37,183 nt of DNA, taken from Ruminiclostridium sp. (GTDB taxonomy: Bacteria > Bacillota > Clostridia > Oscillospirales > Ruminococcaceae). Under the pieces are notes generated by a model that saw only the letters and a program-made list of their open reading frames with translations, was not told the origin of the DNA and did no database searches. The DNA lies in NCBI GenBank assembly GCA_024682455.1, contig JAIKZF010000038.1, positions 1 through 37,183 of the forward strand, in the 5' to 3' direction. Shown here one piece after another: positions 1-7,737 of the stretch. The position numbers and the translations under genes were made by a program. Each line of letters opens with the position of its first letter. Position 1 is the stretch's first letter.

Positions 1-72
1 TTGAAAAGAGAAAATGAGATAGCCGCGTCGGATACAAGGAAAGCCGACGAAGCCGGGCTGGCGCCCGGTTAG
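1..72 (+). CDS. Possible 3' end of a gene entering from the left edge
   Basis: Frame 1 is open from the first base to a TAG at 70-72 and encodes a 23-residue, charged, helix-like tail (begins LKRENEIAAS, ends EAGLAPG). The composition looks like a real protein C-terminus, but the stretch is too short to assign. The GC-rich hairpin CCGGGC-TGGC-GCCCGG at 53-68 overlaps its end and has no T-run. If real, the gene converges on the P-type ATPase. The opposite strand is also open here in places, so this is a weak call. Confidence 0.25.
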   Translation: MKRENEIAASDTRKADEAGLAPG

Positions 73-113
73 GAGGTTTGACGCAGTAGACGGCGTGGAT
101 AGCTCCTTTTCTC

Positions 114-2210
114 TCAAATTGGGTTTTTAGAGGTTCCCTTAAGATAATTTCTCATGCTTGCGACGCCTATCGCTATCGTGGATGAATTATGCAGGAACGC
201 CGATGTCGCGGGCGGCAGGACTCCAGCCGCTCCGAGGATTATCAGCCCGAGATTGAAGCCGATTATAGCGCGGTAGTTGGCGTGTATGCGCTTCATAAGC
301 TCCGCGCTTATTTTTCGCAATGTCAGCAGGCAATACAGGTCGTCGGCTGAAATGGTTATATCCGCGATCTCGCGCGCTATCGCAGCGCCTGTGCTTATCG
401 CGATACCCGCGTCCGCCTCGGACAGCGCAGGAGAGTCGTTCACGCCGTCGCCTATCATTATCACCCTGCGGCCGGAGGCGTGCTCTTTTTTCACGAACGC
501 AGCCTTGTCCTCGGGGAGAACTTCATAATAGAATTCATCGACCCCGACCTTCGCCGCGACAGCCTCGGCGGTACGCCTGCTGTCGCCGGTCATCATCACG
601 ACTTTTGATGTCCCGAGCTTTTTCAGCCCCGATATCACATCGGCAGCCTCCGTTCTCAGCGGATCCTCGATACAGATAACAGCGGCGAGCTTTCCCCCTA
701 CCGCAAGGAACAGATGCGAGTATTCGGCGGTAAGCCCGTTCAGCTTGCTTTCGTCGCCCTCCGGCACCTGAGCTCCCTCGTCCTCGAAAACGAAATGATA
801 GCTTCCGATCACGGCTTTCTCGCCGTCGATAGAGCTTGAGATACCGTGCGCGACAACGTACTGCACGGCCGAATGCTTCTCCTCATGGAACAGCCCGCGC
901 TTCTCGGCTTCGTTCACGACAGCGCTCGCTATCGAGTGCGGGTAATGCTCTTCAAGGCACGCCGCGAGCCGCAGACACTCGCTCTCGTCACAGCCTCCGA
1001 ATGTCACGATCTTTGCGACTCTCGGCTCGGCGTGAGTGAGCGTACCGGTCTTGTCGAATACTATCGTTTCAGCCTCCGCGACAGCTTCGAGGAACCTGCC
1101 GCCCTTGACGGTGATTCCGTGAGTGCTGCTCTCGCGCATTGCGGAAATGACCGAAACGGGCATAGCAAGCTTAAGTGCGCAGGAAAAATCCACCATAAGT
1201 ATCGACAGCGCTTTCGTGGCGTTTCGCGTCAGCAGATATGTCAGCAGCGTGCCTCCGAGACTGTACGGAACGAGCCTGTCGGCGAGGTGGGCAGCCTTGC
1301 TTTCCGCCTCGGATTTCAGCTTTTCCGACTCCTCGATCATCTTCACGATGCGGTCGTATTTACCGCTGCCGGAGGTCTTGTCAACGCTGATGATCACGCT
1401 GCCGTCCTCGACCACGGTACCCGCGTATACGTAGCTTCCGGGCTTCTTGTGGACCGGCATAGCCTCGCCTGTCATCGACGCCTGATTCACCTCGGCTTCA
1501 CCGTGTATCACCTTGCCGTCGAGCGGTATCATACCGCCCGTGCGGACTATGATCTCGTCGCCCGCGGAAACCGAGTTTATCGGGACAAGTATCTCCGTGT
1601 CCGCGGTTTTCAGCCACACCTTGTCAACTCCGAGCGACATCGTGCGCGCAAGATCGTCTACCGAGCGCTTGTGCGTCCACTCTTCGAGCAGCTCGCCGAT
1701 CTTAAGCAGGAACATCACCGATGACGCTGTCTTCGTATCCCGGCGTATCAGCGAAACGACTATCGCAGTCGCGTCGAGTATCGCGACTTCGATCTTTCCC
1801 TTCACGATACAGCGGAGAGCTTCACGGACGTATTTCAGCGCCTTGATGACCGCGAGACCGAACCTCACCGGAGCGGGGATCAGCAGCTTGCTCACATATC
1901 TTTTCGATATCTCGAATATCAGCTTATCCTCGAACCTGCGGTCAAGCTCGCGGCCCGAATGCTCTGGTACGAGCGCGTTCGCCGCTTCGTCATCGTATGA
2001 GAAGCCCGCGAGCGCCGTTACAACCTCGGAGCGCTTACCGCTGTATTTTATCACTGCGTCGCCCGTCCTGTCGAACACCTTCACAGCGGTGACAAACGGC
2101 TTCGCGCGCAGATATATTTCGAGAATATCGGCCTGTCTGAAGCTCATGCGGGGCTGCATGATATGTACTCTCAGCCTCCCCCGCGATTCATGCAGTATCC
2201 GGCATCTCAT
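114..2210 (-). CDS. P1B-type heavy-metal-transporting ATPase, CtpC-like
   Basis: This membrane pump of 698 residues should use ATP hydrolysis to move a divalent transition metal out of the cytoplasm. The sequence shows a short HMA-like N-terminal domain (starts MRCRILHESRGRLRV), an actuator motif TGEAMP near residue 245, the phosphorylated aspartate in DKTGTLT near 386, and the hinge GDGVND near 587. The usual Cys-Pro-Cys of the metal-site helix is absent; the equivalent stretch reads DFSCALKLAMP near 340, so only the second cysteine is kept. That pattern and the small upstream partner point to the CtpC-like branch (Zn or Mn) rather than the Cu or classical Zn/Cd branches. The ATG overlaps the TGA of the partner gene by four bases (ATGA), suggesting translational coupling. 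Metal specificity cannot be read from the sequence. Confidence 0.9.
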   Translation of the reverse strand: MRCRILHESRGRLRVHIMQPRMSFRQADILEIYLRAKPFVTAVKVFDRTGDAVIKYSGKRSEVVTALAGFSYDDEAANALVPEHSGRELDRRFEDKLIFEISKRYVSKLLIPAPVRFGLAVIKALKYVREALRCIVKGKIEVAILDATAIVVSLIRRDTKTASSVMFLLKIGELLEEWTHKRSVDDLARTMSLGVDKVWLKTADTEILVPINSVSAGDEIIVRTGGMIPLDGKVIHGEAEVNQASMTGEAMPVHKKPGSYVYAGTVVEDGSVIISVDKTSGSGKYDRIVKMIEESEKLKSEAESKAAHLADRLVPYSLGGTLLTYLLTRNATKALSILMVDFSCALKLAMPVSVISAMRESSTHGITVKGGRFLEAVAEAETIVFDKTGTLTHAEPRVAKIVTFGGCDESECLRLAACLEEHYPHSIASAVVNEAEKRGLFHEEKHSAVQYVVAHGISSSIDGEKAVIGSYHFVFEDEGAQVPEGDESKLNGLTAEYSHLFLAVGGKLAAVICIEDPLRTEAADVISGLKKLGTSKVVMMTGDSRRTAEAVAAKVGVDEFYYEVLPEDKAAFVKKEHASGRRVIMIGDGVNDSPALSEADAGIAISTGAAIAREIADITISADDLYCLLTLRKISAELMKRIHANYRAIIGFNLGLIILGAAGVLPPATSAFLHNSSTIAIGVASMRNYLKGTSKNPI

Positions 2211-2485
2211 GCTTCATCAGCGGGAGCTTCTTCGCTCTCGTCCCCGATGATTTCATCGTCCTCCGCGTCACGCTTTTCGTTGATATCGCGGGCTTCCGCG
2301 AGAATATCACCGCAGCCCTCGCGCACCTTTGTCGCCTGCGTCATAACGCAGTCCTTCGCGCGGATAACGGCAGCTGTCGTGTGGGCATATACCGTTCTTG
2401 CCTCCTTCGACGAAAGTATCTTCACTCCGGCTGTCCCAATCAGAAAGCCTCCCGCAAGCAATGCTATGTTCTTTAACGCACTCAT
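2207..2485 (-). CDS. PacL/DUF1490-like (DUF6110-type) single-helix membrane protein
   Basis: This is a 92-residue protein with one N-terminal hydrophobic segment (IALLAGGFLIGTAGVKIL, about residues 7-24), a short basic and polar helix, and a very acidic C-terminal tail (ends DESEEAPADEA). Small proteins of this layout sit next to P1B ATPases. In mycobacteria the DUF1490 protein PacL1 binds metal and supports the CtpC pump. By analogy this one may scaffold or feed the downstream ATPase. The His-rich metal motif of PacL1 is not seen; clustered Asp/Glu could replace it. The ribosome site AAAGGAAG lies about 9 bases before the ATG. It is the first gene of the minus-strand operon behind the operator-bearing promoter at 2566-2594. 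Confidence 0.65.
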   Translation of the reverse strand: MSALKNIALLAGGFLIGTAGVKILSSKEARTVYAHTTAAVIRAKDCVMTQATKVREGCGDILAEARDINEKRDAEDDEIIGDESEEAPADEA

Positions 2486-2516
2486 TGTTCATTCTTCCTT
2501 TCGATATTTCATTTTA

Positions 2517-2530
2517 TTAGCGTCTGCTAA
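2517..2530. promoter_or_regulatory. DtxR/MntR-like operator box 1
   Basis: TTAG-CGTCTG-CTAA: inverted TTAG/CTAA arms with a 6-base spacer. It lies in the 5' leader of the minus-strand PacL-like/ATPase operon, 27 bases from box 2. The arms match the outer half-sites of boxes known for DtxR, IdeR and MntR metalloregulators. Which regulator binds is inferred. Confidence 0.6.
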
Positions 2531-2543
2531 CCATTGTATGGCG

Positions 2544-2557
2544 TTAGTCTCGCCTAA
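2544..2557. promoter_or_regulatory. DtxR/MntR-like operator box 2
   Basis: TTAG-TCTCGC-CTAA, the same 14-base architecture as boxes 1 and 3. It sits 8 bases downstream of the -10 element of the minus-strand promoter, over the expected transcription start, which is a typical repressor position. Confidence 0.65.
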
Positions 2558-2565
2558 CTTTAATT

Positions 2566-2594
2566 ACTATATCACCAATTTTTAAAAAAGTCAA
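2566..2594 (-). promoter_or_regulatory. Sigma-A promoter for the PacL-like/ATPase operon
   Basis: Read on the minus strand: TTGACT (2594-2589), 17-base spacer, TATAGT (2571-2566). Near-consensus vegetative promoter, with operator boxes 2 and 1 immediately downstream. Confidence 0.75.
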
Positions 2595-2614
2595 GAGAAT
2601 TTTCAAAAAATATC

Positions 2615-2643
2615 TTGAATTACGACAAAATACGTGTTATAAT
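2615..2643 (+). promoter_or_regulatory. Sigma-A promoter for the ZIP transporter
   Basis: TTGAAT (2615-2620), 17-base spacer, TATAAT (2638-2643). Operator box 3 begins one base after the -10 element, so a bound regulator should block the start site. Confidence 0.75.
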
Positions 2644-2644
2644 G

Positions 2645-2658
2645 TTAGCAATGACTAA
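2645..2658. promoter_or_regulatory. DtxR/MntR-like operator box 3
   Basis: TTAG-CAATGA-CTAA, directly downstream of the ZIP -10 element. Only the TTAG and CTAA arms are conserved among the three boxes while the centres differ, as expected for a protein-binding site rather than a recent repeat. Confidence 0.65.
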
Positions 2659-2730
2659 CCTGCGGTCTGATACAGGTCTCCCGCAAAAAAGCGGTGAACA
2701 CCAAATGAAAAGCAAACGGAAGTGAAAGAT

Positions 2731-3510
2731 ATGACCGGACTTATAGAAGGCGTCCTGATACCGTTTCTCGGCACATCACTAGGAGCGGCGTGCGTGTTCC
2801 CGATGAAGGAGCAGCCCGGAGTTACTGTGCAGCGCATACTCACCGGTTTCGCGGCGGGTGTGATGACAGCGGCAAGCGTATGGAGCCTGCTTATCCCTGC
2901 GATAGAGCAAAGCGGCGAAGCTATGGGAAAGCTCGCGTTCCTGCCCGCAGCCGTCGGGTTTCTGCTCGGTATCGCGTTCCTGCTCCTGCTCGACAGGCTT
3001 ATACCGCACCTGCACATGAACAGCGACAAGGCGGAGGGCCTGCGCTCTAAGCTGCCGAAAAACATAATGATGCTGCTTGCCGTAACTCTGCACAACATTC
3101 CGGAGGGAATGGCGGTCGGAGTGGTCTACGCGGGCGCAATATACGGCGGTGGGATGTCGGCTTCTGCGGCGCTCGCGCTTGCGATAGGCATTGCGATACA
3201 GAATTTCCCTGAAGGCGCGATAATCTCAATGCCGCTCAAAGCCGAGGGAATGAGCAAGGGCAAGGCTTTCGCGGCTGGCGTGATCTCCGGCGCGGTAGAG
3301 CCCGTCGGAGCGCTCCTGACCGTTGCCGCGGCAGGGCTGATAGTCCCCGCGATGCCGTATCTTCTCAGCTTCGCGGCGGGCGCTATGATCTATGTCGTGG
3401 TCGAGGAGCTGATACCCGAAATGTCCGCGGGAGAACATTCCAACGTCGGCACGATAGCCTTCGCGGCGGGCTTTACAGCAATGATGATACTCGATGTCGC
3501 GCTCGGATAA
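2731..3510 (+). CDS. ZIP family divalent metal transporter (ZupT/GufA-like)
   Basis: This 259-residue, eight-helix membrane transporter is of the family that takes up Zn, Fe or Mn. The two signature helices are clear: HNIPEG near residue 118 and NFPEGAIIS near 160, which carry the metal-site residues, followed by a glutamate motif (EELIPEM) near 230. A cytosolic His-containing loop (HLHMNSDK) precedes the first signature. I chose ATG 2731 because GGAAG lies 8 bases upstream; a GTG three codons earlier is the alternative. The gene is divergent from the PacL-like/ATPase operon and shares its operator type. That both sides carry start-site operators suggests common repression by one metalloregulator, which is unusual for a presumed importer/exporter pair. 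Confidence 0.9.
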   Translation: MTGLIEGVLIPFLGTSLGAACVFPMKEQPGVTVQRILTGFAAGVMTAASVWSLLIPAIEQSGEAMGKLAFLPAAVGFLLGIAFLLLLDRLIPHLHMNSDKAEGLRSKLPKNIMMLLAVTLHNIPEGMAVGVVYAGAIYGGGMSASAALALAIGIAIQNFPEGAIISMPLKAEGMSKGKAFAAGVISGAVEPVGALLTVAAAGLIVPAMPYLLSFAAGAMIYVVVEELIPEMSAGEHSNVGTIAFAAGFTAMMILDVALG

Positions 3511-3520
3511 AAGGAAAGAT

Positions 3521-3756
3521 ATGAAGACGGCCGCGGGATCAAAAGCCTCCGACCGCGACCCGTACTCGTGGGACGCGAAGCTTCCGTTTTTTGTGCGTAA
3601 ATACACTCTCGCTAGCGGAGGTCCGTACTGCGACTGCGGGTATAAAAAAACTCCGCGCTCGTTGCTCCCGACCGAGAAAATTTCACGGACGAATTTAAAC
3701 GCATATACAAACTCCCGCCGCTCGGGCAATATCAACGGGACGATCCGTTTTCATAA
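3521..3756 (+). pseudogene. Small ORF interrupted by a frameshift at an A7 tract
   Basis: An ATG at 3521, 10 bases after the ZIP stop and preceded by AAGGAAAG, opens a frame with protein-like composition (DPYSWDAKLPFFVRKY, then GGPYCDCGYKK). At the seven-A run 3644-3650 the sensible reading switches to the -1 frame, which continues NSALVAPDRENFTDEFKRI and LPPLGQYQRDDPFS to a TAA at 3754-3756. Without the switch, the zero frame runs on to 3775 as low-complexity sequence. The combined product would be 78-79 residues. I do not recognise the family. It could be a sequencing or assembly indel, a decayed gene, or A-tract slippage. Confidence 0.4.
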
Positions 3757-3853
3757 TGATCCCGAAAACAGATAAAGCATGGTATCGGCGCAGAGCCCTC
3801 GTCACCGTTAATATCCGGGTAAGCTTTGCGCAAATTTTAGTTTTCTTCTCCTA

Positions 3854-3882
3854 TTGCCTTTTTCTTCTTTATATGATATAAT
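3854..3882 (+). promoter_or_regulatory. Sigma-A promoter for the Tim44-like gene
   Basis: TTGCCT (3854-3859), 17-base spacer, TATAAT (3877-3882). It leaves a leader of about 130 bases before the ATG at 4022. I see only weak pairing in that leader. Confidence 0.65.
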
Positions 3883-4021
3883 AAACTGATAACAACTCCT
3901 TTTTAATGTGTCCGCCGCAGCGATAGATATAAAAGCAAGATGCGAAAAGCCTTGTCACAGAACGCTGCTTTGACGGCACCCGTGAAAAAGCGTGAGAAAA
4001 TAAAAAGCGGGAGGAAGAAAA

Positions 4022-4972
4022 ATGAAGAAAAAACCCGGAGTTTTCGCGGCTGTGCTTATTGCTGCCGTGCTGCTGATATGCACGGGCGCGTCCGCGTTCG
4101 ACGCCAATGACTACGACTACGGCGGAGGCGGTGGTTACAGCTATGACTACGGCGGAGGCGGCGATTACAGCTATGACTACGGCGGCAGCTCATGGGACGA
4201 CGATGACGACTATCATTCATCATCGGGCAGCTCAAGTGGCGAATATACATGGCAGGATATGCTGACAACGGTAATAATCCTTGTTGTGGTGATCGGAGGC
4301 GGCGGTATATGGGCTTCAATACCGAGCAAGTCGAAGGGCGGCAAAACTCCCGCGACTCCGCGCAGTCCAAAGAACGTTCAGGTACCCAATCGCACTACGG
4401 AAATACGCAATGCCGCTCTGCAGTTTGATCCGTCCTTCAGCAGCGAGCAGATGATGACATTCGCGCAGAACACCTTTATCGCTGTACAGAACGCGTGGTG
4501 CGCGAAGGATCTTGAGCCTGTGCGCGGCCTTATGCACAATAACCTGTTCAACACGACGAGCCGGCAGGTACAGGCAAAGATCGACCAGCACGTGACTTAT
4601 CACTACGAGAACTACACTTTCAGGAACGTATACCTGACAAGCTACGTCCGTGACAGCGATTACGAGTACATGACGGTATATCTGAACACCGAATATATCG
4701 ACTATCAGACCGACGACAACACCGGCGCTGTCATTAAGGGCGACAAGACCACCATGTGGAAGATGCGCTACCTTATGAAGTTCATGCGCAGCACCGCAAG
4801 ACCCGCCTCCGGACAGGGCACCTGCCCGAACTGCGGAGCTCCGCTCGAGATCGCAAGTACCGGAAAGTGCGTCTACTGCGGCTCGACCGTTACGACAAGC
4901 AGCTTCGACTGGCTGCTCTGCGATTTCACCACAGTCCGCGCCGATACCAAGGACGACGGCATCAGGATCTGA
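4022..4972 (+). CDS. Tim44-like domain protein with Gly/Tyr repeats and a zinc ribbon
   Basis: This 316-residue membrane protein has a signal-like N-terminal helix (to about residue 26, ending ASA). An extracytoplasmic Gly/Tyr/Asp-rich region follows, with the unit YDYGGGG repeated about three times (residues 30-57), then an Asp run. A second membrane helix spans about 80-102. The soluble C-terminal half (about 130-265) resembles the Tim44/NTF2-like fold of bacterial Tim44-like proteins. It ends with a rubredoxin-type zinc ribbon, CPNCG and CVYCG near 269-290. The ribosome site is GGGAGGAAG. It is a single-gene unit between its own promoter and the terminator at 5003. Function is unknown; the family is linked to membrane-associated protein handling by fold only. 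Confidence 0.75.
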   Translation: MKKKPGVFAAVLIAAVLLICTGASAFDANDYDYGGGGGYSYDYGGGGDYSYDYGGSSWDDDDDYHSSSGSSSGEYTWQDMLTTVIILVVVIGGGGIWASIPSKSKGGKTPATPRSPKNVQVPNRTTEIRNAALQFDPSFSSEQMMTFAQNTFIAVQNAWCAKDLEPVRGLMHNNLFNTTSRQVQAKIDQHVTYHYENYTFRNVYLTSYVRDSDYEYMTVYLNTEYIDYQTDDNTGAVIKGDKTTMWKMRYLMKFMRSTARPASGQGTCPNCGAPLEIASTGKCVYCGSTVTTSSFDWLLCDFTTVRADTKDDGIRI

Positions 4973-5002
4973 CCGAGACCGTCTCGCTTTCCGAAATAAA
5001 AG

Positions 5003-5041
5003 AAGCTCTGCTCCCCCTATCCCGGAGGAGCAGAGCTTTTT
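5003..5041. terminator. Bidirectional intrinsic terminator
   Basis: Perfect 12-base arms AAGCTCTGCTCC (5003-5014) and GGAGCAGAGCTT (5027-5038), followed by T's on the plus strand. On the minus strand the A-rich left flank gives a usable tail. It separates the convergent Tim44-like gene and tex. Confidence 0.85.
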
Positions 5042-5046
5042 ATGTT

Positions 5047-7218
5047 TCAGTTAAGTCCCTTCATAGTCAGCGAAATGCGGTTTTTCTTGGTGTCTATCCC
5101 GAGTATGCGCACATTCACCACGTCGCCCACCTTTACGACATCGAGCGGGTGCTTGACGTACTTGTTGCTCATATGCGAGATATGGACGAGACCGTCCTGA
5201 TGCACGCCGATATCCACGAACGCCCCGAAATCAGTCAGGTTGCGCACCGTGCCTTTCAGCTCCATACCCTCTTTCAGGCTGTTTATGTCCACAACGTCCG
5301 TGCGGAGCATGGGCTTGGGGAGTTCGTCGCGGGGGTCGCGGCCGGGCTTCATCAGTTCCTTTATCATATCGGTCAGGGTCATGGTGCCTACGCCCGTTTC
5401 CTCGGCGACCTTCGCCGTTCCGAGCTTCTTTACGGCGGCGTTTATCTTCTCGGCGGCGAGCTTCGAGCTGTCGCCCTTAAGGTCGGCCTCCGTCACGCCG
5501 GAGAGAGCGAGCAGTTTACGCGCAGCCTCATAGCTTTCGGGGTGCACGGCGGTATCGTCGAGAGGCTCCCTGCCGTCCCGCACGCGCAGAAAGCCCGCGC
5601 ACTGCTCAAAGGTCTTCTTGCCGAGCTTCGCTACCTTAAGGAGCTCTTTTCTGTCGGTGAAGCCTCCGTTTTCCTCGCGGTAGGCGACGATGTTCTTCGC
5701 AATGCCGGAATTAATGCCCGCGACATAGGAAAGCAGAGCAACAGACGCGGTGTTCACGTCCACGCCGACATTGTTCACGCAGTCCTCCACCACGCCTCCG
5801 AGAGCCTCGGAGAGCTGTGCGGGCGGCATATCATGCTGGTACTGTCCCACGCCGATCGCCTTGGGCTCTATCTTGACAAGCTCCGACAGCGGATCCTGCA
5901 GACGGCGCGCTATCGAAACGGCGCTCCTTACGGTCACATCGAAGTCCGGGAACTCTTCCTGCGCGAGCTTGCTTGCCGAGTATACGCTGGCACCCGCCTC
6001 GGACACCACCATATAGCTTACCGGCAGCCCTGTGTCGTGTATCATGTCCGCGATGAATACCTCGCTCTCGTGGCTTGCGGTGCCGTTTCCTATGGAGATA
6101 GCGGTGATACCGTACTTCTTTATGAGAGAGGTGAGCTTTGCGCGGGATTCGGCGGTCTTATTCTGCGGCATCGTGGGATAGACGACCGTATGGTCGAGCA
6201 CCTTGCCGGTCTCGTCAACGACGGCTATCTTGCAGCCCGTTCTGTAGCCCGGGTCGAAGCCCATGGTCACCATGCCCTTTACGGGAGGCTGCATCAGGAG
6301 CTGGCGCAGATTGTCGCCGAACACCTTTATCGCGGCTGTGCAGGCCTTTTCCGTGAGGTCGTTCCTGACTCTGCGCTCTATCGAGGGGTGGATGAGGCGC
6401 TTATAGGCGTCCGCCGCAGCCTGCTCCACCAGGTCGGAGTTCTTGTTTCCGGCGTTGCCGGTGATGTAGCGGCTGTTTATGGTAGCGATCATCTCGTCGG
6501 TATCCACCTCAACGGCGACCTTCAGCACGCCCTCGCGCTCGCCGCGGTCTACGGCAAGGATACGGTGCGTGGGTATTTTCGTCACCGACTCGCGGAAATC
6601 GAAGTATATCTCATATACCGACTGATTTTCCGTCTCGGCGTCGGTCTTTTTCGAGTTGATAAGGGCGTGGCGGTCATAGAGTCCGCCGAGTATCTTGCGG
6701 ATCTCGGGGTCGTCGGAGATGTTTTCGGCAATTATGTCGAGAGCTCCGGCTATGGCGTCCTCGGCAGAGGCAACGCCCTTTTCCTCGTTTATGTACTGCT
6801 TAGCCTCGGCGTAAGGATCGTCCTTGGACTGGGCGAGTATGAACTCCGCGAGAGGCTCCAGCCCCTTCTCCTTCGCTATGCCGGCACGAGTCTTCTTTTT
6901 CGGCTTATAGGGACGGTAGATATCCTCGACCGCGGCGAGAGTCACGGCTTCGGCGAGGTCTTTTTCAATCTCCTCGGTCATTTTTCCGAGGGACTCTATT
7001 GATTCGCGGACCTCCTCCTTGCGCTTTTCGAGATTGCGCAGGTATGTCAGGCGCTCCGACAGCTCACGAAGCACCACATCGTCGAGAGCTCCGGTCGCTT
7101 CCTTTCTGTACCTTGCTATGAAGGGTATGGTATTACCCTCGTCGAGCAGCTTGACTGCCGCCTCCGCCTGTGTCGGGCGTATTTTCAGTTCTTCCGATAT
7201 CTGTTTTACAATATCCAT
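5047..7218 (-). CDS. tex: Tex family RNA-binding transcription accessory protein
   Basis: The 723 residues have the full Tex architecture: an N-terminal helical region starting MDIVKQISEELKIRPTQ with the family hallmark TIPFIARYRKEATGALDD near residue 30, a YqgF/RNase H-like core near 320-450 (GFDPGYRTGCKIAVVD), helix-hairpin-helix repeats near 490-560, and an S1 RNA-binding domain near 650-720 (GAFVDIGVHQDGLVHIS). Tex proteins bind nucleic acid and the transcription machinery in the cytoplasm; the precise role in Clostridia is not settled. The length is normal. The start is supported by AGAAGGAGAGAG just upstream. It is a monocistronic unit with its own promoter at 7309-7337. Confidence 0.95.
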   Translation of the reverse strand: MDIVKQISEELKIRPTQAEAAVKLLDEGNTIPFIARYRKEATGALDDVVLRELSERLTYLRNLEKRKEEVRESIESLGKMTEEIEKDLAEAVTLAAVEDIYRPYKPKKKTRAGIAKEKGLEPLAEFILAQSKDDPYAEAKQYINEEKGVASAEDAIAGALDIIAENISDDPEIRKILGGLYDRHALINSKKTDAETENQSVYEIYFDFRESVTKIPTHRILAVDRGEREGVLKVAVEVDTDEMIATINSRYITGNAGNKNSDLVEQAAADAYKRLIHPSIERRVRNDLTEKACTAAIKVFGDNLRQLLMQPPVKGMVTMGFDPGYRTGCKIAVVDETGKVLDHTVVYPTMPQNKTAESRAKLTSLIKKYGITAISIGNGTASHESEVFIADMIHDTGLPVSYMVVSEAGASVYSASKLAQEEFPDFDVTVRSAVSIARRLQDPLSELVKIEPKAIGVGQYQHDMPPAQLSEALGGVVEDCVNNVGVDVNTASVALLSYVAGINSGIAKNIVAYREENGGFTDRKELLKVAKLGKKTFEQCAGFLRVRDGREPLDDTAVHPESYEAARKLLALSGVTEADLKGDSSKLAAEKINAAVKKLGTAKVAEETGVGTMTLTDMIKELMKPGRDPRDELPKPMLRTDVVDINSLKEGMELKGTVRNLTDFGAFVDIGVHQDGLVHISHMSNKYVKHPLDVVKVGDVVNVRILGIDTKKNRISLTMKGLN

Positions 7219-7308
7219 TTTCTCTCTCCTTCTGCGCGGTCACCGTTTGCGGAAATACGGCAAAGGGCTGTCTGTCCGCTTCGCAGCTTTTGTAATCAAT
7301 GACAATAT

Positions 7309-7337
7309 ATTATAGCATATAATCGAAAAAAAAGCAA
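7309..7337 (-). promoter_or_regulatory. Sigma-A promoter for tex
   Basis: Minus strand: TTGCTT (7337-7332), 17-base spacer, TATAAT (7314-7309). About 90 bases before the tex start codon. Confidence 0.7.
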
Positions 7338-7666
7338 TGGGAGAAGTAAATATTGTTCTCCGCAAAGCTGCCGGAGGAAATATCGGCGGCGCGGGCTCCG
7401 CGCTTATAGCATACTTTATCGCAGATCGCAGGCTTTTTACGCCCCGGGAAAAACGGCAAAAAATGTCAATACCAAATCAGGGACACTTTGTCCTACAGCG
7501 GCGTTTTTGTAAATAATACCAAAAAGCGAAAAGTGAGAACAAGCTCCGGCGGCCGCATTTTCCGATCAATTGTAATTTCATTCCCCGCTCCGGTGCGCCC
7601 CAAGCGGCATCTGGTCAATATCGGGGACAGTTCGACGCGCCGGGAGCGCTTTGTGCCCTTTGACAA
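7338..7666. other. Intergenic stretch without a recognised gene
   Basis: About 330 bases between the divergent tex and AAA+ genes. No ORF with a ribosome site was found. Two short look-alike patches, GGGACACTTTGTCC near 7480 and GGGGACAGTTCGAC near 7622, each preceded by a TCAATA-type stretch, could be remnants of a mobile element. They are too short to assign. Confidence 0.4.
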
Positions 7667-7695
7667 ATGACATAAAAACCAAAATGTGGTATAAT
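7667..7695 (+). promoter_or_regulatory. Sigma-A promoter for the AAA+ ATPase gene
   Basis: ATGACA (7667-7672), 17-base spacer, TATAAT (7690-7695). A better TTGACA at 7660-7665 is 7 bases too far upstream. About 40 bases before the start codon. Confidence 0.6.
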
Positions 7696-7737
7696 AAAAG
7701 CACGATAAAAAAAGGAACAGAAACGGAGGAACGAATC

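Noticed and set aside
1-113. Known riboswitch or RNase P-like RNA at the left edge
   Set aside because: Short GC-rich hairpin and purine-rich patches only; no consensus of a known RNA could be matched.
4756-7002. 748-residue plus-strand ORF
   Set aside because: Exact shadow of tex on the other strand; His/Leu/Arg-biased composition and no ribosome site.
7338-7666. Insertion sequence remnant
   Set aside because: Two short similar patches without terminal repeats, duplication or transposase fragment.
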